Source of the DNA: Gryganskiella cystojenkinii
Lineage: Eukaryota > Mortierellomycota > Mortierellomycetes > Mortierellales > Mortierellaceae
DNA: 60,009 bases
NCBI GenBank assembly: GCA_015852425.1
Contig: JAAAIG010000103.1
Span: forward strand, 1-60,009
Direction of reading: 5' to 3'
Of this stretch, positions 33,789 to 43,344 are shown piece by piece; positions within the stretch are counted from its first letter, which is position 1; every line of letters starts with the position of its first letter. The notes under the pieces are model-generated. The model was not told the DNA's origin. It ran no database searches and worked only from the letters and a program-made list of their open reading frames with translations. A program made the position numbers and the translations under genes.

Positions 33789-35589
33789 ATGCATACCCTC
33801 GACTTATCCGTCCATCCAGTCACATCGACGCTAAAGATGCTCGCCAGTCTACTCGAAAGAATCACCACGGCCAATGACAAGATCAAACAAGCCTTGCCAG
33901 AACCCGAATCCCCATTGGTCATGACCCCAGCCCAACATCAGATCCACACCTCGTTCACAAGGTTTCATGCTCGGTCTATCCCTTCCATCAGTATCAATGC
34001 TTACTTGACCCGTATCCTCAAGTACTGCCCCTGCGCGAACGAATGTTTTCTCTCGCTCCTAGTCTACTTTGACAGGATGGCACGAAACGTCGAAGAGATC
34101 ACTGGGGGTGAGGGCCGACAGTTCTCGATCGACAGCTACAATATCCATCGACTGATCATTGCCGGTATCATGGTCTCTGCAAAATACTTTTCCGACGTCT
34201 TCTTTACAAACTCGCGTTATGCCAAGGTAAACTACTTTTCGATTATTGCAACGGTCAGCAACTTCAATTGTGCTGCCTGGGTGCGCTTATTACTTGTTTG
34301 TTGTTGGTGATTATTATCATTGCACTTGGACGCAATCTTGGACCATCATCCTCGCCCCATATTTGATATCTACGCGGAGTGATTAGCTAAGGACCAGAAC
34401 AGGCCAGACTCGATGTTATTGCCCTTTCCCCCCCCCGTTGCTCAATATTCTCTCTCTTCCAAGGAAGAACAAACTCTTTCACCGCTTTATTTTTTTTTCC
34501 TCATTGGTTTGTAGTTTCAACCAAAGAAAACTCTTTTATCGATATGCAAAATTGTCGGATCTCTCCATCCATGAACCTCTGCTTTGACCCCCTTTTTGAT
34601 ATTAATATATTTTTATTTTCTTTTTGCAAAAATAGGTCGGTGGTCTGCCCGTATCGGAACTGAACCAACTCGAAATCGAGTTTCTGACGTTGAATAACTT
34701 TGCGCTCTCTATCTCGATCGAGGAACTTCAGACGTACGGTGATCAATTGATGAAGCATTGGATGTGTGAGGAGGTCGCTAACCGGGATCCTGAGGATGAG
34801 ACACCTTCACCTGCTGTACCCTCAGCACCTACCCCACCACCACCCACAACAAACGAACGGGAATACAACCATTATAATGGCAGTGGAAGTAGTAACGGCG
34901 GTGGAGGAACTGGGAGTGATGCTGAACAACAGAGCAATGGTTCTGGTGTTGGTTCGGGACCAAGATATTCAGAACATCATCATCATCACGATCCCTCTCC
35001 TTCATCTTCAAGGTACGACCCCTCGTCATTATCGTCAAGGCCTTCACATTCAAAGAGACAACAGCAACAACATCACCATCATCAACAACAACCGCCATCA
35101 GCTCAATACTCAGACAATGGTCGAAGAGAAAACATCTCCCCTGCCAGGCAAGAAGACCCACGGCAGCAACAGCAACAACAGCAGGCTCAGCATCGACAAG
35201 AGTACAGACAGGATTACAGGGATAATTCTCATGTAAATGAGCCCCATCATGACCACCATCGGAGAGAGCCGCAACCCCATCGCCATCAAGATCAAGTGCG
35301 GGATTATCGGCCAGACCCCCATCAGTCTTCACCGCAGCAACCACAATACTATCAACAGCCACAGCGCTCGACATCATCTTCTCATGGGCAACATCGCTCT
35401 CATCAACAACACCAACAACAGCAGCAGCATCATCATAGACAGGGACAGGACTCAAGTTCAGACCGCACATACAGTTCTGAAAGAGGAGGAGGCGGAGGAG
35501 GACGGTACCAAACCCCCAATGCACCCATCACGCCGACAGAGATGACCCAAGCCACTGGTCGACTTGCGGCGCCGTCACCTATCCATTAA
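33789..35589 (+). CDS. Pho80/Pcl-type cyclin with a long His/Gln-rich tail
   Basis: The model is join(33789..34226, 34636..35589), 463 residues. The 409-base intron is the longest found here; it is phase 0 and joins NSRYAK to VGGLPVSELNQLEIEFLTL, a typical Pho80-family junction. The cyclin box spans about residues 55-190: FHARSIPSISINAYLTRILKYCPCANECFLSLLVYFDRM, then INRLIIAG-like NIHRLIIAGIMVSAKYFSDVFFTN. The box is followed by about 260 residues rich in His, Gln, Ser and Arg. Pho80-type cyclins bind a Pho85-like kinase; in yeast Pho80-Pho85 restrains the phosphate-starvation regulon. The next gene upstream is a Pho84-like phosphate carrier, so a role in phosphate signalling is plausible, but other Pcl roles (glycogen, polarity) are possible. 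The start could also be Met at 33837. Confidence 0.85.
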
Positions 35590-36168
35590 GCCCACGGAGA
35601 GGAAGAAACACCAAAAAAAACCACAAATCAAAAAAACAACAAAAAAGGCTGTGGCGATTAGAAATAAAAAAGCAAATCCCATGCTGGACAAATCTCCCCC
35701 TCCTCTTTTTGCTCAGGATGTAATTTTTCTTTCTCGTGCTGCATATCGCATTTGCTTTGACTATTCGTTGTCTTTTTCCTCCTTTTTCTCTCATGTTGCA
35801 TACAGGTCCAGGACAGGAGCAGACCCCACGTGGAGAGATTTGTCTGATTGTGTGCTATTTGAGCCCGAAAGCGCACTGTTTTCTGATCTAGGGGATTCTT
35901 TTCTCATGCTCGCGTCTTTTTTCTTCCTGTTATTCTTCTTCTTTTTGTTCTCACCTTGTGGAGGCAAACAAAGGACGTGGAAAGTCCCTCTGCCCCTCAC
36001 GTTCTCAGGAGGACGCCAGTTGTGACTGTCTTTTAATATCCAACCGTGGCTTTTCTGTCGTGTGTCCGTGCGGTGGAACGTCAAAGAAAAAAAAGGACGG
36101 ACTCTCATTCCTCTCTTTTATTCTTTTCTCTTCCATTCATTCATTCATACACTAGCTCGACCCCTCCA
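35590..36168. other. intergenic, promoter of the co-chaperone gene
   Basis: About 580 bases with A-rich DNA just after the cyclin stop and T/C-rich DNA before the next start. No gene supported. Confidence 0.5.
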
Positions 36169-37518
36169 ATGGCGACTCCAATTCCTGACGACGGCATCCC
36201 ACGATCCAAGACTGGCATTCCTTTGCCAGGACCTGAAAAACCAAAGAGGCCTGACTGGGCATTGGACGAGACCAACTTGCACAAGGCCATGGATGCTGTC
36301 CCGTTGTTTATGAATTCACTCCCAGAAGATGCTCATGACAACCCACTCATTCAAGCTCTTCAGGACCTTGCCTATGACGGAACCCCAGAGGGTAAACTAA
36401 CAACTTTTGCTAACTATTTTGGTTCTGAAGGAATGAAGAAAGACTTTATGCTGTTGACTAACAATATACGCCTTTTTGTTTTTAGAGGTCGCCGCCAACT
36501 TCAAGAACCAGGGAAACGACTGCTTCAAACAGGGAAAAAAGTTTTACAAGGATGCCCTTGTTTTTTATACCAACGCACTGGATGTCGGATGCAGTGACGA
36601 TAAGCTGAACGAGACCCTTTACGTGAACCGCGCCGCCTGCAACCTCCATTTCGGTATGATTATTTCTTTGGAACTGCGGCTCACGATTGGACAATGGACT
36701 ACTTCAGGAAGAAGAAACAACAGGCATCAAGTACCGTTCCAATTGAAAACAAGGACTCTATCTGACACTTACCCCCTTTTTGCATCCCTGTTTTTATAGG
36801 CAACTACCGCATGGTGTTGACAGACTGCGCCAAGGCCTTGAAACTCAACTCTCAAAACGTAAAGGCCCTGTTCCGTTCCGCAAAAGCTCTCTTTGCACTG
36901 GACATGTTTCCCGAGGCCATTGATTGTTGTCAACACGCTCTGAACCTCGACCCTGAAAATCAACCTGTCAAAGATGAACAGGTCAAGATCCAAAAGGAAT
37001 TTGATCGTCGTGAAGAAATCCGCAAGGCCAAGGAACTTCGGGAACAATTGGCAAGAGAGAAAAAACTGAAGATTGAGAGTGCTCTGGAAAAGCGCAAGAT
37101 CAAGACTGCGGCGACGCCAGGGTTCAAGCCGGACCACCCACATGAGATTCAGCTGTTGGAGGATCTGGATCAGATTACGGTGCCGACTTTTTTCTTGTAC
37201 CCGGAGCATAACGAATCGGATTTGATCCAGGCGTTCAATGAACAGGACACGATTGGGGAGCAGATTGCAGAGATCTTTTATGAGCCCGCTCCCTGGGATC
37301 CTGAACATTCTTACAAACCCGAGACCGTGCAAGTTTACTTTGAGACGGAGGATCAAGGTGGCAACATGGGGTTGTTGAAGGTCGGTCAGAATGTCAAGTT
37401 TTTAACAGTGTTGAGTCATTCCAAGCACGTCCTTCGGGATGGTATTGCTAGATTTATTGTCGTTCCCAAGGCAGATAGTCAATGGAAGAAGGATTGGTTG
37501 GCCAAGTACGGCAAGTAG
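36169..37518 (+). CDS. CNS1: TPR co-chaperone of Hsp90, Cns1/TTC4 family
   Basis: The model is join(36169..36391, 36486..36653, 36800..37518), 369 residues, with both introns in phase 1. The N-terminal region (PDWALDETNLHKAMDAVPLFM) is typical of Cns1/TTC4. Three TPR motifs follow (about residues 75-185: FKNQGNDCFKQGKKFYKDALVFYTNAL; NETLYVNRAACNLHFGNYRMVLTDCAKAL; VKALFRSAKALFALDMFPEAIDCCQHAL). Then come a charged helix (REEIRKAKELREQLAREKK) and the C-terminal wheel domain (VPTFFLYPEHNESDLIQ, then FYEPAPWDPEHSYKPETVQVYFET and the end DSQWKKDWLAKYGK). In yeast Cns1 is essential, binds the C-terminal EEVD of Hsp90/Hsp70 and protects elongation factor 2. Human TTC4 has a similar length (387 residues). 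The start is the first ATG in the frame that keeps the conserved N-terminus. Confidence 0.92.
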
Positions 37519-37825
37519 ACAATAATATGAGATCATAGACAACAAGAAGCTCAAAAACCATCAAAATCTACGATTCCAAAAAATCACGTGATGAATCCGG
37601 AAATTCTTGTAAACAAGGTCAACAGTCACAACCCCTGTGCCTCGCATGAAGCTCTTGTTCGCATTCAATCTTCTCATTTGCATTCACTCTTTCTGCACAC
37701 TCCTGACCTTCCATCACAATTCTCGACTGTGTAGATTGGCCCTATCCCTCTTTCTACTTAGTTCTTTCCTTCCCGACACTTCCTCGCTCTCTTCTGTCCA
37801 CTCTTACGTATACATATAATTCATA
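37519..37825. promoter_or_regulatory. short upstream region of the bL17m gene with a palindromic CACGTG site
   Basis: This 307-base gap contains the perfect palindrome ATCACGTGAT at 37583-37592, about 235 bases before the start of the mitochondrial ribosomal protein gene. CACGTG is the core bound by bHLH factors, including Cbf1-type proteins. A CT-rich stretch runs from about 37690 to 37800. Confidence 0.5.
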
Positions 37826-38776
37826 ATGCACCACGGCAAACACTTCCGTCGTCTCAACCGGACAATGTCCCATCGCAAGTCGATGCTCCGCAACTTGGTC
37901 ACACAACTGATTCAGCACGATCGCATCAAGACCACATTGCCCAAGGCTCAAGAGTTGAAGGCCCTTGCTGATCAGGTACATCTCAGAGCCAGAAACGATT
38001 CTCCACTCTCCATGGAGATACACACACACTTTCCGACAGCGAGATAACGTCCGCCGCCACCAAAAAATACCTGATGGCTCTATTATTTTTTGTTTTCTTC
38101 GTTGTCATTCAAGGCCAGAACAACAACAAGGATTGAGACTCGAAACTGACCTCTCTTTATTGTCCCATGACCTCATAGATGATCACCCTTGGAAAGCGCG
38201 GAGACTTGCATGCCAAAACCCAGGCCGCTTCCTTCCTCAGAGTATGTTCTCCCAATAGATCAGGAATATTTGGTTAAAGGTCGCTCTCGAGAGAGAGATG
38301 GACGATAGACAGAACAGGATGCAACCCAATTTGCTGACTCTTTTGTGTTTTGCCTTTGCACCCTATAGGAGCACCCCACGACATTGCCAAAGTTGTTCGG
38401 TCCTCTTGCAGAGCGTTTCAAGAACCGCAAGGGAGGTTACACCCGCATTCACAAGCTCGGAAACCGTTTCGGTGATAATGCCCCCGTCGCTGTGATTGAA
38501 TTGATTGATGGACCCGGCGATTTGAAGAACCAGTTGTTGTTCAAGGCGCTTGCTAGACAGGAGGCGACCAAGCCCGGATCGATTGCTGAATTGGTTGCGG
38601 CGAACAAGGACAAGGTCTCAACAACAGACGCGTTCAGGAGCAAGGCCCTTGCCCGTCATATCCCCAAGGTGTTGAGCTCCAACAAGTGGGAGTTGGCTGA
38701 TTTGGAGAAGAAGGTTCAGGAAATGTCGTTGGCAAAAGAGACCAAGATCTTTGATGCTACTTCGACCAAGGCATAA
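37826..38776 (+). CDS. mitochondrial large-subunit ribosomal protein bL17m (Mrpl8 type)
   Basis: The model is join(37826..37975, 38179..38241, 38369..38776), 206 residues, all introns phase 0. The N-terminal 115 residues are bacterial-type L17: [24 protein letters not shown], then [34 protein letters not shown] and the end [26 protein letters not shown]17 lies near the exit of the peptide tunnel. The 21-codon middle exon carries the conserved GKRGDLHAK loop, which supports the splicing. About 75 extra C-terminal residues, charged and helical, are typical of fungal mitochondrial forms. There is no obvious cleaved presequence; the basic N-terminus can act as the targeting signal. Confidence 0.93.
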
Positions 38777-39262
38777 AGTGATCGGGATTAGGGTTCGACA
38801 AGGGTCGTTTCTTCGCCGCTCGACATCACATCGGCACCATTTGCACTATAAATATTTTCCTGGATATCCGACAAGTACGGAGTGAGAGGAATCGAGATTT
38901 TCGCCGTAGAGGAAGAGGAAGGTTGAAGGAGGACGGGCTCAAGCGGATGTGAGGATGTTCCTCAGGGTCAGATCAAAACAAAGAACAAACCAAAATATAC
39001 ACCACTCTGCATTTTTCTCTCGTGTTTTCAATAAATAACAAAATAGATATCGTCACACCCGCCACTGCCATCAAATGGAAGGATCATGCCTCTCTTTTGT
39101 TTTAAATAGTATTTCGGACTTGTTCGTTCTGCTTGCGGATGAAATTACAAAAGCCAAAACTGATTAAATGTTTAACTTGAAAAATATATTAAATTATGTG
39201 GAAGACGAATTGCTTTTTTTGGTATTTTAAATACGACCACCGCGACATTTAAAAAACTGTAG
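38777..39262. other. convergent intergenic region, no gene seen
   Basis: This AT-rich 486-base stretch lies between the stop of bL17m (plus) and the stop of coproporphyrinogen oxidase (minus). AATAAA occurs near 39030 and may serve as a poly(A) signal. Confidence 0.5.
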
Positions 39263-41056
39263 CTACTTCTTGGACTTTGTGGTGTTGTCCGAATCAGTCA
39301 AGGGAATCCAGTCCTTAGGGGCCTTGAGAACCTCCATGAGACGACCATGGGCCTTGAGATCCGGTTCGTGCATGTATTCCCAACGAGATGTCAACGGCAT
39401 GGTCATCAAAATACTCTCAATGCGCGCACCAGGCGTCAACAATCCAAACTTGGTACCACGATCATACACCAAGTTAAACTCGACATAACGACCGCGACGA
39501 ATCTGCTGCCAGTGCTTGTCCTCGGTGGTAAACGGCATATCCTTCCTACGCTCTATGATGGGCACGTATTGGCTCAAGAAGGCGTTGCCGCAGGTCTGAA
39601 CAAACTGGAACAGCTCCTCGGGTGACTTGTCATCGAGATCATCGAAAAAGATGCCACCGATACCGCGACGCTCATTTCTGTGAGGGATAAAAAAGTACTC
39701 GTCGCACCACTTCTTGAAATCCTTGTAGTAACGTGGGTCATGCTTGTCACAAGCGTCCTTGATCACACGATGGAAATGAACCGCGTCCTCCTCATAAAGG
39801 ATCACAGGGGTCAGGTCACATCCTCCGCCGAACCACCAAGAACTTGGCTCTCCACCATCCTCAGATCCGAGCTCGAAGTACCGGTAATTGAAATGAACTG
39901 TGGGTGCGTTCGGGTTATGGGGATGCATGACACAGGAGATGCCTGTGGCAAAGAAGGGGACTGCCTCCTTGGTGGTACCAATGTTGGGATGTTGGGCCTT
40001 CATCTGAGCGACTGCGGCGGGGGGTAACATACCATAGACAACCGATACACCAACACCGGCCTTTTCAAAGACTTTACCGTCCTGAAGGACCATTGAGATT
40101 CCATCACCACCCTCAACTCGGTTCCAGGCATCGACCTTGAACTTGCCACCACCATCGAGCTTCTCAATCGCGGCCGTGATTTCGGCTTGGAGTCTCTTGT
40201 TGTAGGCCTCCATGCGCAGGCGCATGGGTGAATCCTTGGTCAAGCCCTCGAGTTTCTATTACACAACGGAAAGAAAGAAAAAACATGTGTGAATGTGAGT
40301 ACGAAGGATAAGGTGAATGTTTGTCAGTTGGCGTGAATAGAGTAAAATGAGAAACACACGGGGGGGGAACCAGCACTTACGCGCTTCTTATCAGCCTCGA
40401 CGGTCTTGGCGTGCTTCTTCTCGACGGGTTTATCCTGCTTGGGAGCCTCGCATTCGGTTTCCTTGGCCTGGCACCGAAATCAGGAGACATAAAAGTTTAC
40501 CAAGAAAGGTCAGCAAACATTGGGAGCCAAATGTTTTTTTTTTTTTTTTTTGAGCAAATTGAAACATCAAAAAACATCCAGATCGGGTAACTGTCGACCG
40601 ATATTCTTTTGAGAATGACTTACAGCGGGCATCTGACTCCAGAAAGCAGCTCCGGCAGCGACGGCTCCGAGGGCAGTAAAGGCCTTGATGGAATTTGAGG
40701 ATGCCTTGGTCTTGATGGTGGCTGTGGAGTAAGTTCGGCTCGCGTTCAAAGCGGCGCGCGACCATGATCTAATGATAAAACGGGGTTTTTTTCCCATGAA
40801 CTGTCAGCAAGACCAGAAAAATGCGTCTCTTACCCTTTTTTTTTTTTTGTTGAAAAGATGTGAAAGGAGAACTTACGGGCTGAGGGCTAGTAGGAGGCAA
40901 AAAGAGGAATAGAAAATTTAAAAAGGGGAGTTAGACCCTGACTCGGTTGGGTTCCCATGTATTCCGGGTAATTAGATTGACAGACGTTGAGTAGAATATC
41001 ATTATACCTGCACGCGACAAGTGACGCAATGGAGCCGATCGGGCAAAGTGTGCCAT
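39263..41056 (-). CDS. HEM13: oxygen-dependent coproporphyrinogen III oxidase with a mitochondrial-type leader
   Basis: The model is complement(join(39263..40255, 40381..40467, 40624..40768, 40877..40886, 41008..41056)), 427 residues. The enzyme converts coproporphyrinogen III to protoporphyrinogen IX in heme synthesis using O2. Family signatures: GISCVMHPHNPNAPTVHFNYRYFE, WWFGGGCDLTPVIL, HPRYYKDFKKWCDEYFFIPHRNERRGIGGIFFDDL, and WQQIRRGRYVEFNLVYDRGTKFGL. The first 110 residues are unusual: MAHFARSAPLRHLSRA is an amphipathic basic presequence, then an Arg/Ser/Ala-rich part, then a hydrophobic segment (FTALGAVAAGAAFW) and a charged spacer. This fits a bipartite leader for the mitochondrial intermembrane space, as in animals; the yeast enzyme is cytosolic. 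The second exon is only 10 bases, needed to connect the presequence in frame. Two CACGTGAC sites lie about 210 bases upstream. Confidence 0.9.
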
Positions 41057-41263
41057 TTGTTACTGTATGATGTGAAAGGATAGGGATAGGAGGTGAAAGG
41101 AGAACGAACAAAGAAGAAAATGAAGAAGTAGGAGAAACGAATAGTGGCCCCACTTTCTAGAGCCGAGAGAATGAGAGAGTTTGTGTAGATGGACTGAAAC
41201 ACGATTATTGTCAAGAAAAGACCAGGGCGCCGAAAAGAGACTTTCCGACCGAGGCAGATATTG

Positions 41264-41282
41264 CACGTGACATACACGTGAC
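41264..41282 (-). promoter_or_regulatory. paired CACGTGAC elements upstream of coproporphyrinogen oxidase
   Basis: CACGTGAC occurs twice (41264-41271 with GA following on the plus strand, and 41275-41282), spaced 11 bases, about one helical turn. On the strand of the heme gene each reads GTCACGTG, the RTCACRTG consensus known for Cbf1-type bHLH factors in yeasts. The pair lies 208-226 bases before the ATG at 41056. Factor identity is inferred. Confidence 0.5.
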
Positions 41283-41366
41283 TTTTACTTGGCGACTCGA
41301 AAACCTTGAAGGCTTTCAAAAGGCTTGCTTTTTTTATTTTTTTGGTGTTGATGTGTGGTCATGATC

Positions 41367-42884
41367 TTATACCAGAGCAGCCAGTCCAACACGCTCTCGA
41401 CCCGGAGACGAGAAATCAAAGATCGTGTACACAGTTCTCAAAAAAGTTGTCCCCAACAGGATCGGGCCAGGCGAGCTTCCAAAGATCCTGGACTGACACA
41501 TGGTCTGGTTAACCTCTATCGGTTTCTTGACCCAGTCCTCGTACGGAATCCTGTAAGCCTGTCCCTGGATGCCTAATACCATATCCGTGACTCCTTCACA
41601 GGGGACTCGCCAGTATCCGCTCTCCAACTGTTTCGAACCAGGGATCGCGGAAAAGAGAGCATCGTACATGGAACGTTGGAGATAGACCCCATCGGATCCA
41701 GAATCTAGAACAGCAAATGAATAATCCGTCTCGGGAACCAAAAACGGTCTTTCGCTAGATGTTGACGTCTCTGTCATAGTAATGGATGCGGTTCCAGAGA
41801 TATTTGTACCACCGCCGCTACCACTATCCATACCGATGTCATTGTCGTTGAAATTGTTCTTATTGTTAGGGATGATGGTATCGGTCTTGTTGACAAACAT
41901 GATTCCTCGATCGAGTGGGATAGACCAGTCATAGGGAGAAGGTCCTCGAGGCACCCAATGGATCGGACCTTGGAAACGAGTCTTGTCCAAAGCGTTCAAT
42001 AGCAACCCCCCGCCCTGACCGGGCTCAAAGGACGTACCGAGCCAGAGGCTCATGAAACCCATTCTCGACGTAAAAGATTCGGACGCAGCATCGACCTCTT
42101 GCAAGTTTTGGATCACCGTCCTGTAGATGACGGGACTTTTGAGATTCAGACCCAGGATGCCATCGACTCCGGGACCATAACTCCTGAACAATCCTAGACC
42201 GGATTGATCAACGACCAAGAGCGGTTGGTTCGGGAGTACTACTTCGTTGAGCGGGTTCGAGGAAGGTGAAGGTGAAAAGGACGACGTCGATGACAAAGAT
42301 GCAGGAGAAGAATCACAAGAGACAAACCGGACCGTGTCCTCTATAAGGGTTCCGTTCGCCTTGGACCCATCCCCGTAGGTTTGGACCCAGCGAGGGGACC
42401 CTGTCAACATGTTGATAGTGAATTGAGCGGTCATAGATGACAAAGGGTCATATCGGTCGAGCACTTGTAGACATTCTGGGGCGGTGCAGGTCATCGAGGT
42501 GACCACGACAAGGTCCGAACCGGTGTCGACGAGCAAATCGAGTGTAGGGCCATTACTGCCGGTGGCCGTCGTACCGACCGAGATCGAGGCGGTGTAGCCG
42601 TAGTCCTTGGGGATTCCTGTTAACGAGATCAGGGCCGAAGAAGAAGACGACGACGAGGAGGACGAGGATGAAGACGAAGATGTTTCCACGTCATGAGTGA
42701 CGGGTTTCCGGTTCAGGTTAAAGCGGACCACGGTTAGAGGGTTGTGAGGATCCTTGAGATCTGGGTAGGACGGGTCTTGGTACTGGTATGGGGTTGAAGA
42801 AGAGAGGAAAATACCAGAAATCGCGACTGCTGAGGCAAATGTAGCGATCAGAAGGGGTAGACCGATTAACCCAAGGAGTTGCAT
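41367..42884 (-). CDS. secreted or anchored pepsin-like aspartic protease (A1 family)
   Basis: Single exon, 505 residues. A hydrophobic N-terminus (about residues 1-28) acts as a signal peptide or anchor. A propeptide follows, with a run of 15 Ser at about 69-83 just before the mature N-terminus (GIPKDYGYTASISVGT). The first catalytic Asp is in LDLLVDTGSDLVVV (D120), the flap is QTYGDGSKANG, and the second catalytic site is SFAVLDSGSDGVYL (about D395, Ser instead of the more usual Thr). The end PILLGTTFLRTVYTIFDF is typical for the family. Between the lobes is a longer Ser/Asn/Asp/Gly-rich loop (about 340-390). Cys residues are present in both lobes. There is no clear GPI signal. The substrate is unknown; fungal relatives are secreted or wall-associated. 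Confidence 0.88.
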   Translation of the reverse strand: MQLLGLIGLPLLIATFASAVAISGIFLSSSTPYQYQDPSYPDLKDPHNPLTVVRFNLNRKPVTHDVETSSSSSSSSSSSSSSSALISLTGIPKDYGYTASISVGTTATGSNGPTLDLLVDTGSDLVVVTSMTCTAPECLQVLDRYDPLSSMTAQFTINMLTGSPRWVQTYGDGSKANGTLIEDTVRFVSCDSSPASLSSTSSFSPSPSSNPLNEVVLPNQPLLVVDQSGLGLFRSYGPGVDGILGLNLKSPVIYRTVIQNLQEVDAASESFTSRMGFMSLWLGTSFEPGQGGGLLLNALDKTRFQGPIHWVPRGPSPYDWSIPLDRGIMFVNKTDTIIPNNKNNFNDNDIGMDSGSGGGTNISGTASITMTETSTSSERPFLVPETDYSFAVLDSGSDGVYLQRSMYDALFSAIPGSKQLESGYWRVPCEGVTDMVLGIQGQAYRIPYEDWVKKPIEVNQTMCQSRIFGSSPGPILLGTTFLRTVYTIFDFSSPGRERVGLAALV

Positions 42885-43344
42885 GGTATTCTGTTGTAGG
42901 TTTGTTTTGTTTGTAACGATTCTTGAAAGTAGCGGGAGGGAAAGACGAGTTTTTCAGGTGACGAGATAGGAGGACAGCAAAAAGAAAAGAGGAACGTAAA
43001 ACGAGTACCATGGATGAGCATTGGTGTTCAAATAGCAAGGAGCATTTGCCCTCAAAGAGACTCTATCGATCGTCGATAAAAACGTACTAGAACTGGAAGG
43101 TCATCGATCTTCCCATACATTCTCGACACGACAATAAAAACGACAAGTGATGGTGACGGGGTACTTTATCGGTCAATGGGAGAGCTGTCGGGATGTGTAG
43201 TGAGGTTGTTGATATATAAACGAGATGATGGAGTGTCGTGGGTTAGGTTGTCATTAATACAGGGTGCTATTATTTGTTATGTGTCTGTATGTGCGCGCGT
43301 GTGAACATATGTAAGGTGTCTGTAGCAGAGTATTTCCTTTCTTT
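42885..43344. other. intergenic, promoter of the aspartic protease
   Basis: 460 bases between two minus-strand genes. It has no supported coding region. A TATATAAA lies at about 43212-43219 on the plus strand, in the wrong orientation to be a simple TATA box for the protease. Confidence 0.5.

Noticed and set aside
34829..35524. 231-codon minus-strand frame in the cyclin tail
   Set aside because: It mirrors the low-complexity His/Gln tail of the cyclin and has no domain.
40430..40765. 111-codon minus-strand frame starting at an ATG in coproporphyrinogen oxidase exon 3
   Set aside because: It uses the wrong frame; the frame continuing to the catalytic domain gives a presequence-like chain instead.
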